Positions 7,778-15,365 of a stretch of 34,507 bases of DNA are shown one piece after another. The stretch's first letter is position 1. Every line of letters begins with the position of its first letter. The translations under genes and the position numbers were made by a program. The notes below the pieces were generated by a model that was given only the letters and a program-made list of their open reading frames with translations, was not told the origin of the DNA and did no database searches. Source of the stretch: JBAZZQ01 sp041658725 (GTDB lineage Bacteria > Planctomycetota > Phycisphaerae > JAAYCJ01); NCBI GenBank assembly GCA_041658725.1, contig JBAZZQ010000043.1, positions 1 through 34,507 of the forward strand. The letters run 5' to 3'.

Positions 7778-8941
7778 ATGAAGAACGCGATGTATCTGTG
7801 GATGGTGATGTTGCTGGTGTCAGCGACTGCTGGAGCGACGGTTAAGACGGAGGCAAACTACAATGAGGATCAGAATCTGACAATCGGTCCCGTCGACGCC
7901 CCGTGGGACGGGGTTTTGTTGGAAGGCACTACCGTATCCGGCAGCAATCTTAATGTTCCGATTGATTTCGGTGGGGTGATCTACGGGGGCCCGAATGGCA
8001 ACGCCAATAAGTACTTTAACATAGTGGATTATGGGGACACCGATAATCGAACGTGGGGCCAGAATACAATGGTGGCGATCGTGAAGCCCAACTGGTCGAG
8101 TGAGAAGACGGCGGCCATCGCCTGTGTGGGCGGCGGGCCGTACGATTCCGATCCTGTATACAAGGGCATGGTATTCTATTTTAGCAGCGAAGCCGGTGGC
8201 AGTTACATGGACTTTGTTCGACTGGATCTTAGTCGGGACTGGGTAACCCAGTCGTGGTATATCCGAAATTACGAGAGCTGGTTTGACCCAAATGCAACCT
8301 ACTTTTGTGCGGCGTCATGGAGTGATCTGGGAACCCAGATAGATTGTAAGCTATATATACGTAAACTTTCAGACACTACCGGAACTAATGCACTCTTCGG
8401 CGGCTGGACAACTGATTGGACCGCTGAACCCAGCTCATGGAATAGTCAAAGCGTGTATGTCGGCATGCGGTACAATATCACAACGGGTGGCGACTATGCC
8501 TTTGATGGCTCAATAGATATTTTCCAGATTTATGACAATTACACGGGTACTAAAGCCGACTTTGAAGCTTTGTTTTCGAACCTCGTCAGAACTTCGGTAA
8601 GCGGTACGGTAACCTTGGACAATTATCCGGGTGACCGATCGGAAGTAGCTGTAACGGTCGACTTGAAGCAGAGCGGAAGCAGCGTACACAAAGAGACGGT
8701 GTTGCTTGGCAGCGATGGTAGTTTTGTTACCACCTGGCCCATCCCTGCAGGGACTTATGACATATACGTCAAGGGTTGTGTCTGGCAGCAAAAAGCCTTT
8801 CTATCTCAGACCGTGATCTCCGAGCCGATTGACCTGGGTGCCTTCAACCTGGCCAGTGGTGACGCCGATGGCAGCAATCAGATTACCAGCACGGACCTGT
8901 TGATCATTCTGAACAACATAGATCAGCAGGGCGACCAATAG
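7778..8941 (+). CDS. Secreted LamG-like protein with carboxypeptidase-regulatory-like and dockerin-like C-terminus
   Basis: A 387-residue exported protein. The signal peptide is MKNAMYLWMVMLLVSATAGA, likely cut after AGA. Residues ~25-265 form a concanavalin/LamG-like beta sandwich (aromatic strands such as MVFYFSSEAGGSYMDFVRLD and the end motif SIDIFQIYDN). From ~273 a beta-sandwich module begins at VSGTVTLDNYPGDRSEVAVT. The tail GDADGSNQITSTDLLIIL is a single calcium-loop, dockerin-type motif. The ATG at 7778 has AAAGGAG 6 bases upstream; in-frame codons before it lack a site and would bury the signal peptide. The same C-terminal module occurs in the genes at 9042 and 10995. A glycan-binding role is inferred. 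Confidence 0.75.
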   Translation: MKNAMYLWMVMLLVSATAGATVKTEANYNEDQNLTIGPVDAPWDGVLLEGTTVSGSNLNVPIDFGGVIYGGPNGNANKYFNIVDYGDTDNRTWGQNTMVAIVKPNWSSEKTAAIACVGGGPYDSDPVYKGMVFYFSSEAGGSYMDFVRLDLSRDWVTQSWYIRNYESWFDPNATYFCAASWSDLGTQIDCKLYIRKLSDTTGTNALFGGWTTDWTAEPSSWNSQSVYVGMRYNITTGGDYAFDGSIDIFQIYDNYTGTKADFEALFSNLVRTSVSGTVTLDNYPGDRSEVAVTVDLKQSGSSVHKETVLLGSDGSFVTTWPIPAGTYDIYVKGCVWQQKAFLSQTVISEPIDLGAFNLASGDADGSNQITSTDLLIILNNIDQQGDQ

Positions 8942-9041
8942 AAATTCCAGTGTTTAGATTTTGGATTGAAGAGAAGCCTTGTTTTGCAAGTAGGTTTGTA
9001 TAAAAAAAGTCTTTATCAATATTTTCTGAAAGGAGTATCTT

Positions 9042-10040
9042 ATGAGGAAGTGTGTAATTCTATCGATGGTGTTAGGAATGTCGGTTGGCCTGACGTCGAT
9101 CACATCGGCGAGTGTGGTGTCGGCCGTCCTGGTGGAGGACACGTACATCCAGAGCAACGCGGCGGACACCAACTACGCCACATCGGTCATCGGCGTCTAT
9201 TGCCGAAACTACTCGACCGTAACGCGGGCGGGATTTCTGCAGTTCACCTTGCCGCAGATCGCCCCGGGTCAGTCCGTCAACCAGGTGACATTGCGGATGC
9301 GGGCCACCCAGACCATGCCGCAGCAGCGTCTGGAACTTGCTGGGCTGGCGGTTAACCCGGACTTGTCGGCGATGACCTGGAATAGTGTGATTACGGACAA
9401 CATTGTGGCCGGTCGGTTGCCCGACACCTACAACGTGGAATGGGGCAGCCAGGCGACGGTTTTTGCCGGCGAGGAATGGGTCTACACGCCCACGGTTGCT
9501 CTCTGGTATGCCTACACCGACGCGAACATCTCGGCCGGACTGGCCAAATACATCAGTGACCGGATATCGACGGCTGGTCCGGTAACCGTGACGATCGCGG
9601 TCGGTCCTGCGGGAGCCGCATTGGTGACCGATGCGTCGTTCGGCAGTTCTGAGGCCCCCGAGGGAATCAGCCCGGTATTGGAGATCACCCTGACCAAGCC
9701 CGCGGTGAGCGGTACGGTAACCTTGGACAATTATACGGGTGACCGATCGGAAGTGGCGGTAACGGTGGACTTTAAGCAATCTGGAATTAGCGTACACAAA
9801 GAGACGGTGTTGCTCGGTAGCGATGGCAGTTTTGTCACTACCGGACCCGTTTCTGCAGGGACTTATGACATTTATATTAAGAGTTGCGCCTGGCTGCAAA
9901 AAGCCTTTCTGTCTCAGATTGTAGTTTCTGCTATTGAGCCGCTCAATCTGGGCGCCTTCACCCTGACCAGTGGTGACTGCGATGGTGACAATGAGATTAC
10001 CAGCACGGACCTATCGATCATCCTGAGCGTCATGGAGTAG
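9042..10040 (+). CDS. Secreted DNRLRE-domain protein with dockerin-like C-terminus
   Basis: A 332-residue exported protein: signal peptide MRKCVILSMVLGMSVGLTSI..., then a DNRLRE/CBM96-like beta domain (residues ~28-215). It opens with VLVEDTYIQSNAADTNY and includes GFLQFTLPQIAPGQSVNQVT, the hallmark 'D-T-Y-I...Y...LLRFDLP' pattern. Residues ~222-332 are the same module and single dockerin-like loop (GDCDGDNEITSTDLSIIL) as in the gene at 7778. The ribosome site is GAAAGGAG, 5-6 bases before the ATG. At DNA level its 5' two thirds match the next gene and its 3' third matches the previous gene, so it looks like a chimera of its two neighbours. Confidence 0.8.
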   Translation: MRKCVILSMVLGMSVGLTSITSASVVSAVLVEDTYIQSNAADTNYATSVIGVYCRNYSTVTRAGFLQFTLPQIAPGQSVNQVTLRMRATQTMPQQRLELAGLAVNPDLSAMTWNSVITDNIVAGRLPDTYNVEWGSQATVFAGEEWVYTPTVALWYAYTDANISAGLAKYISDRISTAGPVTVTIAVGPAGAALVTDASFGSSEAPEGISPVLEITLTKPAVSGTVTLDNYTGDRSEVAVTVDFKQSGISVHKETVLLGSDGSFVTTGPVSAGTYDIYIKSCAWLQKAFLSQIVVSAIEPLNLGAFTLTSGDCDGDNEITSTDLSIILSVME

Positions 10041-10093
10041 CAGAGCGACGGAATAGGAATTCTAGTTGGAGGAAAAGGGAAAATTCGGTGTCA

Positions 10094-10131
10094 TGCAAAA
10101 TTTGTGGTAACAATGTGTTGCACGTTTTGCA
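10094..10131. repeat. Inverted repeat upstream of the PEP-CTERM gene
   Basis: TGCAAAA at 10094-10100 and TTTTGCA at 10125-10131 are perfect 7-base arms separated by 24 bases, 35 bases before the start at 10166. A similar TTTTGCAA occurs in the leader of the paralogue at 9042, so the leaders were duplicated along with the genes. It could be a regulatory site or chance. Confidence 0.3.
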
Positions 10132-10165
10132 AAAAGTTATATGTAGTTTTCGAAAGGAGTATCTT

Positions 10166-10894
10166 ATGAGAAAGTGTGTGGTTCTATTTTTGGTGTTGGG
10201 AATGTCGGTTGGCCTGACGTCGATCACGTCGGCGAGCATCGTCTCGGCCTCCTTGGTGGAGGACACGTACATCCAGAGCAACGCGGCGGGGATGGACACC
10301 AACTACTCAACGGCGACCATCGGAGTCTATTGCCGAAACCACTCGACCGTGACGCGGGCGGGAGTTCTGCAGTTCACATTACCGCAGATTGCCCCTGGTC
10401 AGTCAGTCAGCGAGGTGACGTTGCGGATGCGGGCCTACCAGACCGTGCCGCAACAGCGTCTGGAACTTGCTGGGCTGGCGGTTAACCCGGACCTGTCGGC
10501 GATGACCTGGAATAGTGCGATTACGAACAACATTGTGGCCGGTCTGTTGCCCGCCTACAACGTGAACTGGGGCAGCCAGGCGACGGTCTTTGCCGGCGAG
10601 GAATGGGTCTACACGCCCACGGGTGCTCTCTGGTATGCCTACACCGACGCGAACATCTCGGCCGGACTGGCCAAATTCATCAACGACCGGATCTCGACGG
10701 CTGGCCCGGTGACCGTGACGATAGCGATCGGTCCGGCGGGAGCCGCGGCGGCGACCGACGCAGCGTTCGACAGTTCTGAGGCTAACGCGGGGACCACCAG
10801 CCCGGCAATGGATATCACTCTGGTGCCTGAGCCGGCAAGTCTGCTGGTCTTTCTGGGACTGTCGGTCCTGGGTTTGAAGCGACGGATGAAATAG
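10166..10894 (+). CDS. Secreted DNRLRE-domain protein with PEP-CTERM sorting tail
   Basis: A 242-residue exported protein. The signal peptide (MRKCVVLFLVLGMSVGLTSI...) and DNRLRE-like domain are near copies of the gene at 9042 (VEDTYIQSNAAGMDTNYST, VLQFTLPQIAPGQSVSEVT). The C-terminus differs: VPEPASLLVFLGLSVLGLKRR is a typical PEP-CTERM signal with the VPEP motif, a hydrophobic helix and a basic end, recognised by exosortase systems. No exosortase gene is in the window. The ATG at 10166 follows GAAAGGAG, identical to the paralogue's leader; an in-frame ATG at 10088 has no site. It is probably released to or anchored at the envelope, with an unknown (perhaps glycan-binding) role. Confidence 0.85.
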   Translation: MRKCVVLFLVLGMSVGLTSITSASIVSASLVEDTYIQSNAAGMDTNYSTATIGVYCRNHSTVTRAGVLQFTLPQIAPGQSVSEVTLRMRAYQTVPQQRLELAGLAVNPDLSAMTWNSAITNNIVAGLLPAYNVNWGSQATVFAGEEWVYTPTGALWYAYTDANISAGLAKFINDRISTAGPVTVTIAIGPAGAAAATDAAFDSSEANAGTTSPAMDITLVPEPASLLVFLGLSVLGLKRRMK

Positions 10895-10908
10895 GTCCAA
10901 AAGATTTC

Positions 10909-10939
10909 GCGAGGGCAAGGCTCGCTGCCTTACCCTCGC
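10909..10939 (+). terminator. Hairpin after the PEP-CTERM gene
   Basis: GCGAGGGCAAGGC pairs with GCCTTACCCTCGC around TCGCT, a 12-13 bp stem with one mismatch, 14 bases after the stop. No T-run follows. Confidence 0.55.
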
Positions 10940-10994
10940 CGTAGAGTGGAACACGACGCGTACATGTGGATGGCACGCGATGAAAGGTAGGATA

Positions 10995-12410
10995 ATGGAT
11001 TACAGAATTCTGTTGGCAACGGTGGGATTGATCTTCTCGACGGCCGTCCGGGCCGAGCGGGGTAAGGTCATCGAGTTTGGCTGGGACGTGCCCACCATTC
11101 AATGGTTGCACGACAACACGGCTGCGGCCGAGCTCGTTCCCTTTGATGGGGTGGCTGTGGATTTGGGTCGTATCTCCGACTCTAATCTCGGGTTTATAGC
11201 GTACGGTTGGTACGGGGGCACCATGCCCAGCTCGGTCAGGTCGCGGATCACCACCGACGTTAATTACCTCAACACCACCGACTTTACTCGATTACGCGAG
11301 AATATCTTCTTCCAGGTTTACAGTTCCTGCTCTTATTCCACAGGTACTCCGGACTGGTTCGACAGCGGGTTTGACTACGTGGTGTCGAACATGGGCTACC
11401 TGGCAGATCGGATGTACCAGACCAACGTGACCAATATCCTCTTTGACTCCGAGTGCTACAGCAACATACCGGTCTGGCAATACAGCCTTTCCAAGTACAA
11501 GAATACCAAGACCTTCGCCGAGTATCAGGCGCAGGTGCGGCTGCGGGCCCAGCAGATTGCGCAGACGCTGAAGGTGAAAAATCCCGGCCGGGTGATTACC
11601 ATCCTGTTTACCATGGCCAATAGCGAGGCTTGGCGCAGTGGAATTGCCCTGCCGGAAAACGTATATGGCCTGCTGCCGATGTTCCTCGACGGCCTGCTGG
11701 ACGAGGCGGGCGACCAGATCCGCTTGGTGGAAGGCCATGAGGACGCCTATTACAATTATAATGAAAGCCAGTTTCAGTACACCATTGCGTACCACAACGG
11801 CGGGGCCACCTTGAGCACTGATCCCACCCGCTACTTAGCGAAGGTAGGCATGGGCTTCGGCACTTGGTTGGATGCAAACAATATCTGGTATGAGGATCCC
11901 AGTCAATTTTATTTGAATTATTTCACGCCCGATAAGTTTCGCCAATCCCTGGATTGGAGCACTAGTCACGGGGTGTACACCTGGGTTTACAATCAGTTAC
12001 CCAGTTGGTGGCAGACCAGCCCAACCGTGCCGTTGGCATATCGCCAGGTACTCCATGAGATTACCGGTGTGCCGGCAAACAACGTTTCAGGCACCGTAAA
12101 TCTGGGCGGGTACATGGGTGATAAATCCGAGGTGGCCGTGACGGTGGAATTCTTCCAAAGCGGAATCAGTAAATTGAAGAAGACGGTTATTTTGGATTCG
12201 CTGGGCCAGTTTTCGGTTCACGATGATACTCTTTACGGAATCTATGACGTTACGGTGAAGGGCTGCCAGTGGCTTGCGGCATCCTTCCCAGGCGTGACAC
12301 TGCTCGCACCGGTGAACCTGGGACCGATCAACTTGACCGGCGGAAACTTGGATGGGAACGGTGGCGTAACGGCGGCAGATATGGCGATTGTGTTGGAAAA
12401 CCTGGAGTAG
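10995..12410 (+). CDS. Secreted barrel-like protein with the shared C-terminal module
   Basis: A 471-residue exported protein. The signal peptide is MDYRILLATVGLIFSTAVRA, cut before ERGKV. Residues ~25-350 have strand-helix alternation and motifs such as VIEFGWDVPTIQWL, FDGVAVDLGR, ILFDSECYSNIPVW and GVYTWVYNQLPSWW, which suggests a TIM barrel of a putative glycoside hydrolase, with FDSE as a possible catalytic-strand acid. From ~365 the module VSGTVNLGGYMGDKSEVAVT and a degenerate calcium loop (GNLDGNGGVTAADM) repeat the C-terminus of the genes at 7778 and 9042, here more diverged. The ATG at 10995 sits after AGGTAGG; the ATG at 10980 is a possible alternative. The family is not recognised beyond this. 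Confidence 0.7.
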   Translation: MDYRILLATVGLIFSTAVRAERGKVIEFGWDVPTIQWLHDNTAAAELVPFDGVAVDLGRISDSNLGFIAYGWYGGTMPSSVRSRITTDVNYLNTTDFTRLRENIFFQVYSSCSYSTGTPDWFDSGFDYVVSNMGYLADRMYQTNVTNILFDSECYSNIPVWQYSLSKYKNTKTFAEYQAQVRLRAQQIAQTLKVKNPGRVITILFTMANSEAWRSGIALPENVYGLLPMFLDGLLDEAGDQIRLVEGHEDAYYNYNESQFQYTIAYHNGGATLSTDPTRYLAKVGMGFGTWLDANNIWYEDPSQFYLNYFTPDKFRQSLDWSTSHGVYTWVYNQLPSWWQTSPTVPLAYRQVLHEITGVPANNVSGTVNLGGYMGDKSEVAVTVEFFQSGISKLKKTVILDSLGQFSVHDDTLYGIYDVTVKGCQWLAASFPGVTLLAPVNLGPINLTGGNLDGNGGVTAADMAIVLENLE

Positions 12411-12435
12411 GAGTTTGTATTAAGGTATTCATGTG

Positions 12436-12459
12436 GCGGTTCGTCTGACCGTGAACCGC
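12436..12459 (+). terminator. Hairpin after the secreted barrel gene
   Basis: GCGGTTC (12436-12442) and GAACCGC (12453-12459) form a perfect 7-bp stem with a 10-base loop, 25 bases after the stop. No T-run follows. Confidence 0.4.
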
Positions 12460-12517
12460 TGCAATGATGAATAATTGTCATTAGTCAAATAGATGTCGAT
12501 GAATAGGAAGAAAAGCT

Positions 12518-13279
12518 ATGCAGATTAATCTAAAAAATAAAACCGAAAATCCAAAATGCACAAATGGCCGGCGGTCAACATTCAGAGATCAGCCAAAGCG
12601 AAAAGCTTTTACCCTCATAGAATTATTAGTGGTGGTGGCCATTATCGCCGTGCTGATCAGCATACTACTTCCGGCGCTCAACCAGGCCCGTGAAATTTCC
12701 CGGCGAACCATTTGCCTGAGCAACTTTCGTCAGCAGGGGATTGGATACCTGATGTATGCCAATGAGTCTAATGGGAAATGGCCTTATTTATACGTCAACA
12801 AAAAGGATCCTTTCAAATCGGGGCAGGAAGTTTATTACATCAGTACCTGGTTTTTACGGCTAACGCCCAGTTATCAGTACGTGATGGGCGTAGTGCGATC
12901 TCATTTTCTAGATTTATTTTGTCCCAAATACATTGGCGATTACAAGGTCTACTACTGCCCAGGATACATTTCGAAGCCGGAATTGGGCAAGTGGATCGAC
13001 GCTTGGAATACCAGCCCCCCCAGTTGGAGTTACCAGTCCTATACGGCCTACAACGTGGACTGGGAAACGTACGGGTTCAACAACGTATGGAAGCGAGGAT
13101 TGAATCAGGAGGTAGTGGCACCGTTATTCTTCGATGTCTATTACTACCACTTTGACATCAAGTATATTGATAAATACACCCCACACGATGCCGGTCAGAA
13201 CATCCTGTTTACCGACGGTCACGCGGAGTGGGCGCCAATCGGAAGTAACTGGTTCCGTGCCGAGGACATCGGTTTGTAA
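12518..13279 (+). CDS. Pseudopilin-like protein with prepilin N-terminal cleavage/methylation motif
   Basis: A 253-residue protein with a 30-residue basic leader, then FTLIELLVVVAIIAVLISIL (31-50). Phe31 would be the first mature residue and Glu35 the conserved Glu5 of type IV pilin/type II secretion pseudopilins. The residue before the cut is Ala30 rather than the usual Gly. The helix ends in LLPAL, the form common in the many planctomycete proteins of this class. The C-terminal domain holds CPKYIGDYKVYYCPGY and NILFTDGHAEW, the last being the family's 'DGH' end motif. The ATG has AGGAAG 7 bases upstream. It follows the secreted set and may help export or assemble it; this is inference from position. 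Confidence 0.85.
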   Translation: MQINLKNKTENPKCTNGRRSTFRDQPKRKAFTLIELLVVVAIIAVLISILLPALNQAREISRRTICLSNFRQQGIGYLMYANESNGKWPYLYVNKKDPFKSGQEVYYISTWFLRLTPSYQYVMGVVRSHFLDLFCPKYIGDYKVYYCPGYISKPELGKWIDAWNTSPPSWSYQSYTAYNVDWETYGFNNVWKRGLNQEVVAPLFFDVYYYHFDIKYIDKYTPHDAGQNILFTDGHAEWAPIGSNWFRAEDIGL

Positions 13280-13372
13280 GACCATCCACGATGCTTCGGT
13301 ATGATTCAGCCTGACCGTGTGCCTTCCAAATCGTAATCGCTCAAAGATGAAAGATACTCAAAGGAAATTACC

Positions 13373-15295
13373 GTGACGCAACGAAAGCAACCTGTCCTGA
13401 TATCCCCCCGGACTTTTTTGCCGCAACTTCTAGGAATAGCCGGCGAGGCCATTGCTCCTGGCGAGGCCGAGGAGACGGATACGCTGGTGCGGGAGTTTGT
13501 TGTTGAGCGAAAGATTGTTTTACGGCCGGATGGGATTAATCCATTACCGGTGTTTTACCATTCACCCCGGCAAGGCGAGGTCAAAGGTGCGATGGTTCTG
13601 CTCTCGCGGGCGGATGCGGGGCATGGGACCTACGCGGTAACGCTGGAGGTTCGGCGAAGCCTGGGGCATTGGCTGGCGGAGCATGGATGGGCGGTGATTG
13701 CGCCGGTGTTCGCAGGATTCGAGGAGCGAGAGTTTCCGCTCAACCACAAGACCACATATATGGACCCGTGGGGCCGGGGAATTCGGGATCTGTTGCTGAC
13801 TGGGAAAACTCTGACGGGTCAAATCGTTCTCGACGTGTTGCGGGTGCTGAAGCACTTTCGCGGGCAGGAGACACTGCGGGACAAGCCGATGGGGGTGGTA
13901 GGGTTTCAGGGATTGAACCTGGCAACAATTTGCAGTGGACTGCTTGACTCTGAAGTGGATTTTCTGGCCTGTTTTCGGTGTCTGGGCGATTACCGGGACC
14001 GGATCGAGCAACACGTTTTCGACACATGGGCTGAATACGTGCCGAATTTGCTCAAGTTTGCTGACCTGTCGGACTTAGGGGGAGCGGTGGCCCCCCGGCC
14101 GATGTTTCTTTCGCGAAGCGATGATCTTTTAGCCCCGACCATGGTCCTGCCATTTTTCAAAAAGGTTCGCCGAGCATACATCCAGGCCGGAGTGGAAAAG
14201 GCGCTTTGTCTGCAGACGGTGGGGCGTGGAAAATTTCTCACCGGAGAAGCAATTCGAGAATTTGGTCAATGGCTGACCGGCTTAAAGTTACCGCATCGAC
14301 AAAAGCCTTCCACGGTTTCGTTGGGAAACCGCCTTAAGTGTCAACCGATTGGAACTAAGGTCGAGAAATTGGCAACCTGGAACCGTGAGCGGGGTCGGGC
14401 GATGAAGGTGTTCGAGGATTTGACGGGCGGGTTTCCGCATCGACCGGTGGATCCCGAGGCCCGAATCATTGAGACGATGGAAAATCAATATTTTATTCGC
14501 CAGACTTTGACTTACCGTGTGGCCAGCGGAGAGCGGACGGCGGCAGAGTTTTACCTTCCGCACGATATGAAAAAGCCTGCGCCGACGGTGCTGGGCATTC
14601 ACTGCCACGGCGGGCATTATTGGGAAGGCCGAGTGTGTCAGAAGGACGAGAGTTGGGTAACGGATTTCGTGCGGGCGGGATTTCCGGTATTCATCCACGA
14701 CCACTTCGGATTCGGGGACCGGCGGATCGACAACGCGATCAGTTCCGGGCCTCGGAACGATTGGTTCGAGATCGCGGGAATGTATCAGGCGATGCGTGGG
14801 GAAACGGTGGCGGGTATTCTTGTTCGTGACCTGATGTCGGCGATTGATTACCTGCAGACGCGCCCCGAGGTGGATGCAGACCGGATCGGGGCGACGGGTT
14901 ACTCGATGGGCGGAGGCCTGACGGTTCTGGCGGCGGTATTCGACGAACGAATCAAGGCGGTTGTCTCGTGTGTGGGGCATTATCATCTGGGGACGCTCAT
15001 CGCTCACCGCTCGTCGATGTTGAACAGCCATGGGCTGATTCCCGGTCAGTTGCGGTATTTTGACAACGACGTGGTGGCGGCCCTGGTGGCACCGCGGCCG
15101 CTGCTGTTGTGTCACTCGCGCCAGGACGGTGGCACGGAAGAAGAAGGCCCGCGGATCATCGCGGAGTATTGTCGAAAAATCTACCGGCTTTACGGCAAGG
15201 CGGATCAGTTCGGAATCTTGGGTCCTGAAGGCCCGCACGATTATCTGCCGGTTTTTCGGGAGGCGGGGATTGATTGGTTTCGTCGATTTCTGTAA
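13373..15295 (+). CDS. Tandem alpha/beta-hydrolase (acetylxylan-esterase-like); N-terminal domain catalytically dead
   Basis: A 640-residue cytoplasmic protein with two alpha/beta-hydrolase domains. The C-terminal domain (~365-640) is complete: IHCHGGHYWEG oxyanion region, IGATGYSMGGGLTVLAA with nucleophile Ser511, HSRQDGG with likely acid Asp585 and GPEGPHDYLP with His622, as in dienelactone-hydrolase/acetylxylan-esterase-like enzymes. The N-terminal domain (~40-305) follows the same plan (MVLLSRADAGHG, LGGAVAPRPMFLSRSDD), but the nucleophile elbow reads GFQGL (178-182) with Gln in place of Ser, and the C-terminal His is missing (TVGRGKFLTGEA). The GTG start at 13373 has AAAGGAA 5-6 bases upstream. 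It is the first gene of the rightward glycan cluster and probably removes acyl groups from sugars. Confidence 0.8.
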   Translation: MTQRKQPVLISPRTFLPQLLGIAGEAIAPGEAEETDTLVREFVVERKIVLRPDGINPLPVFYHSPRQGEVKGAMVLLSRADAGHGTYAVTLEVRRSLGHWLAEHGWAVIAPVFAGFEEREFPLNHKTTYMDPWGRGIRDLLLTGKTLTGQIVLDVLRVLKHFRGQETLRDKPMGVVGFQGLNLATICSGLLDSEVDFLACFRCLGDYRDRIEQHVFDTWAEYVPNLLKFADLSDLGGAVAPRPMFLSRSDDLLAPTMVLPFFKKVRRAYIQAGVEKALCLQTVGRGKFLTGEAIREFGQWLTGLKLPHRQKPSTVSLGNRLKCQPIGTKVEKLATWNRERGRAMKVFEDLTGGFPHRPVDPEARIIETMENQYFIRQTLTYRVASGERTAAEFYLPHDMKKPAPTVLGIHCHGGHYWEGRVCQKDESWVTDFVRAGFPVFIHDHFGFGDRRIDNAISSGPRNDWFEIAGMYQAMRGETVAGILVRDLMSAIDYLQTRPEVDADRIGATGYSMGGGLTVLAAVFDERIKAVVSCVGHYHLGTLIAHRSSMLNSHGLIPGQLRYFDNDVVAALVAPRPLLLCHSRQDGGTEEEGPRIIAEYCRKIYRLYGKADQFGILGPEGPHDYLPVFREAGIDWFRRFL

Positions 15296-15365
15296 TGTGG
15301 AGTACATAATCTCTAATTCCGACGTGATGCCGTATGCAGGTTGATATTTATAAGGTTATCCGGCA

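Noticed and set aside
9072..9899. Minus-strand open frame of 275 codons opposite the DNRLRE gene
   Set aside because: Low-complexity, Arg/Gly-rich product. The plus strand has signal peptide, domain and dockerin loop.
7720..12459. Three intergenic hairpins as a dispersed REP-type repeat family
   Set aside because: The stems at 7720, 10909 and 12436 do not share sequence, so they are listed separately as possible terminators.
14288..15307. Long open frame on the minus strand (339 codons) opposite the double hydrolase
   Set aside because: The plus strand encodes the catalytic triad there; the minus product is Arg/His-rich without motifs.
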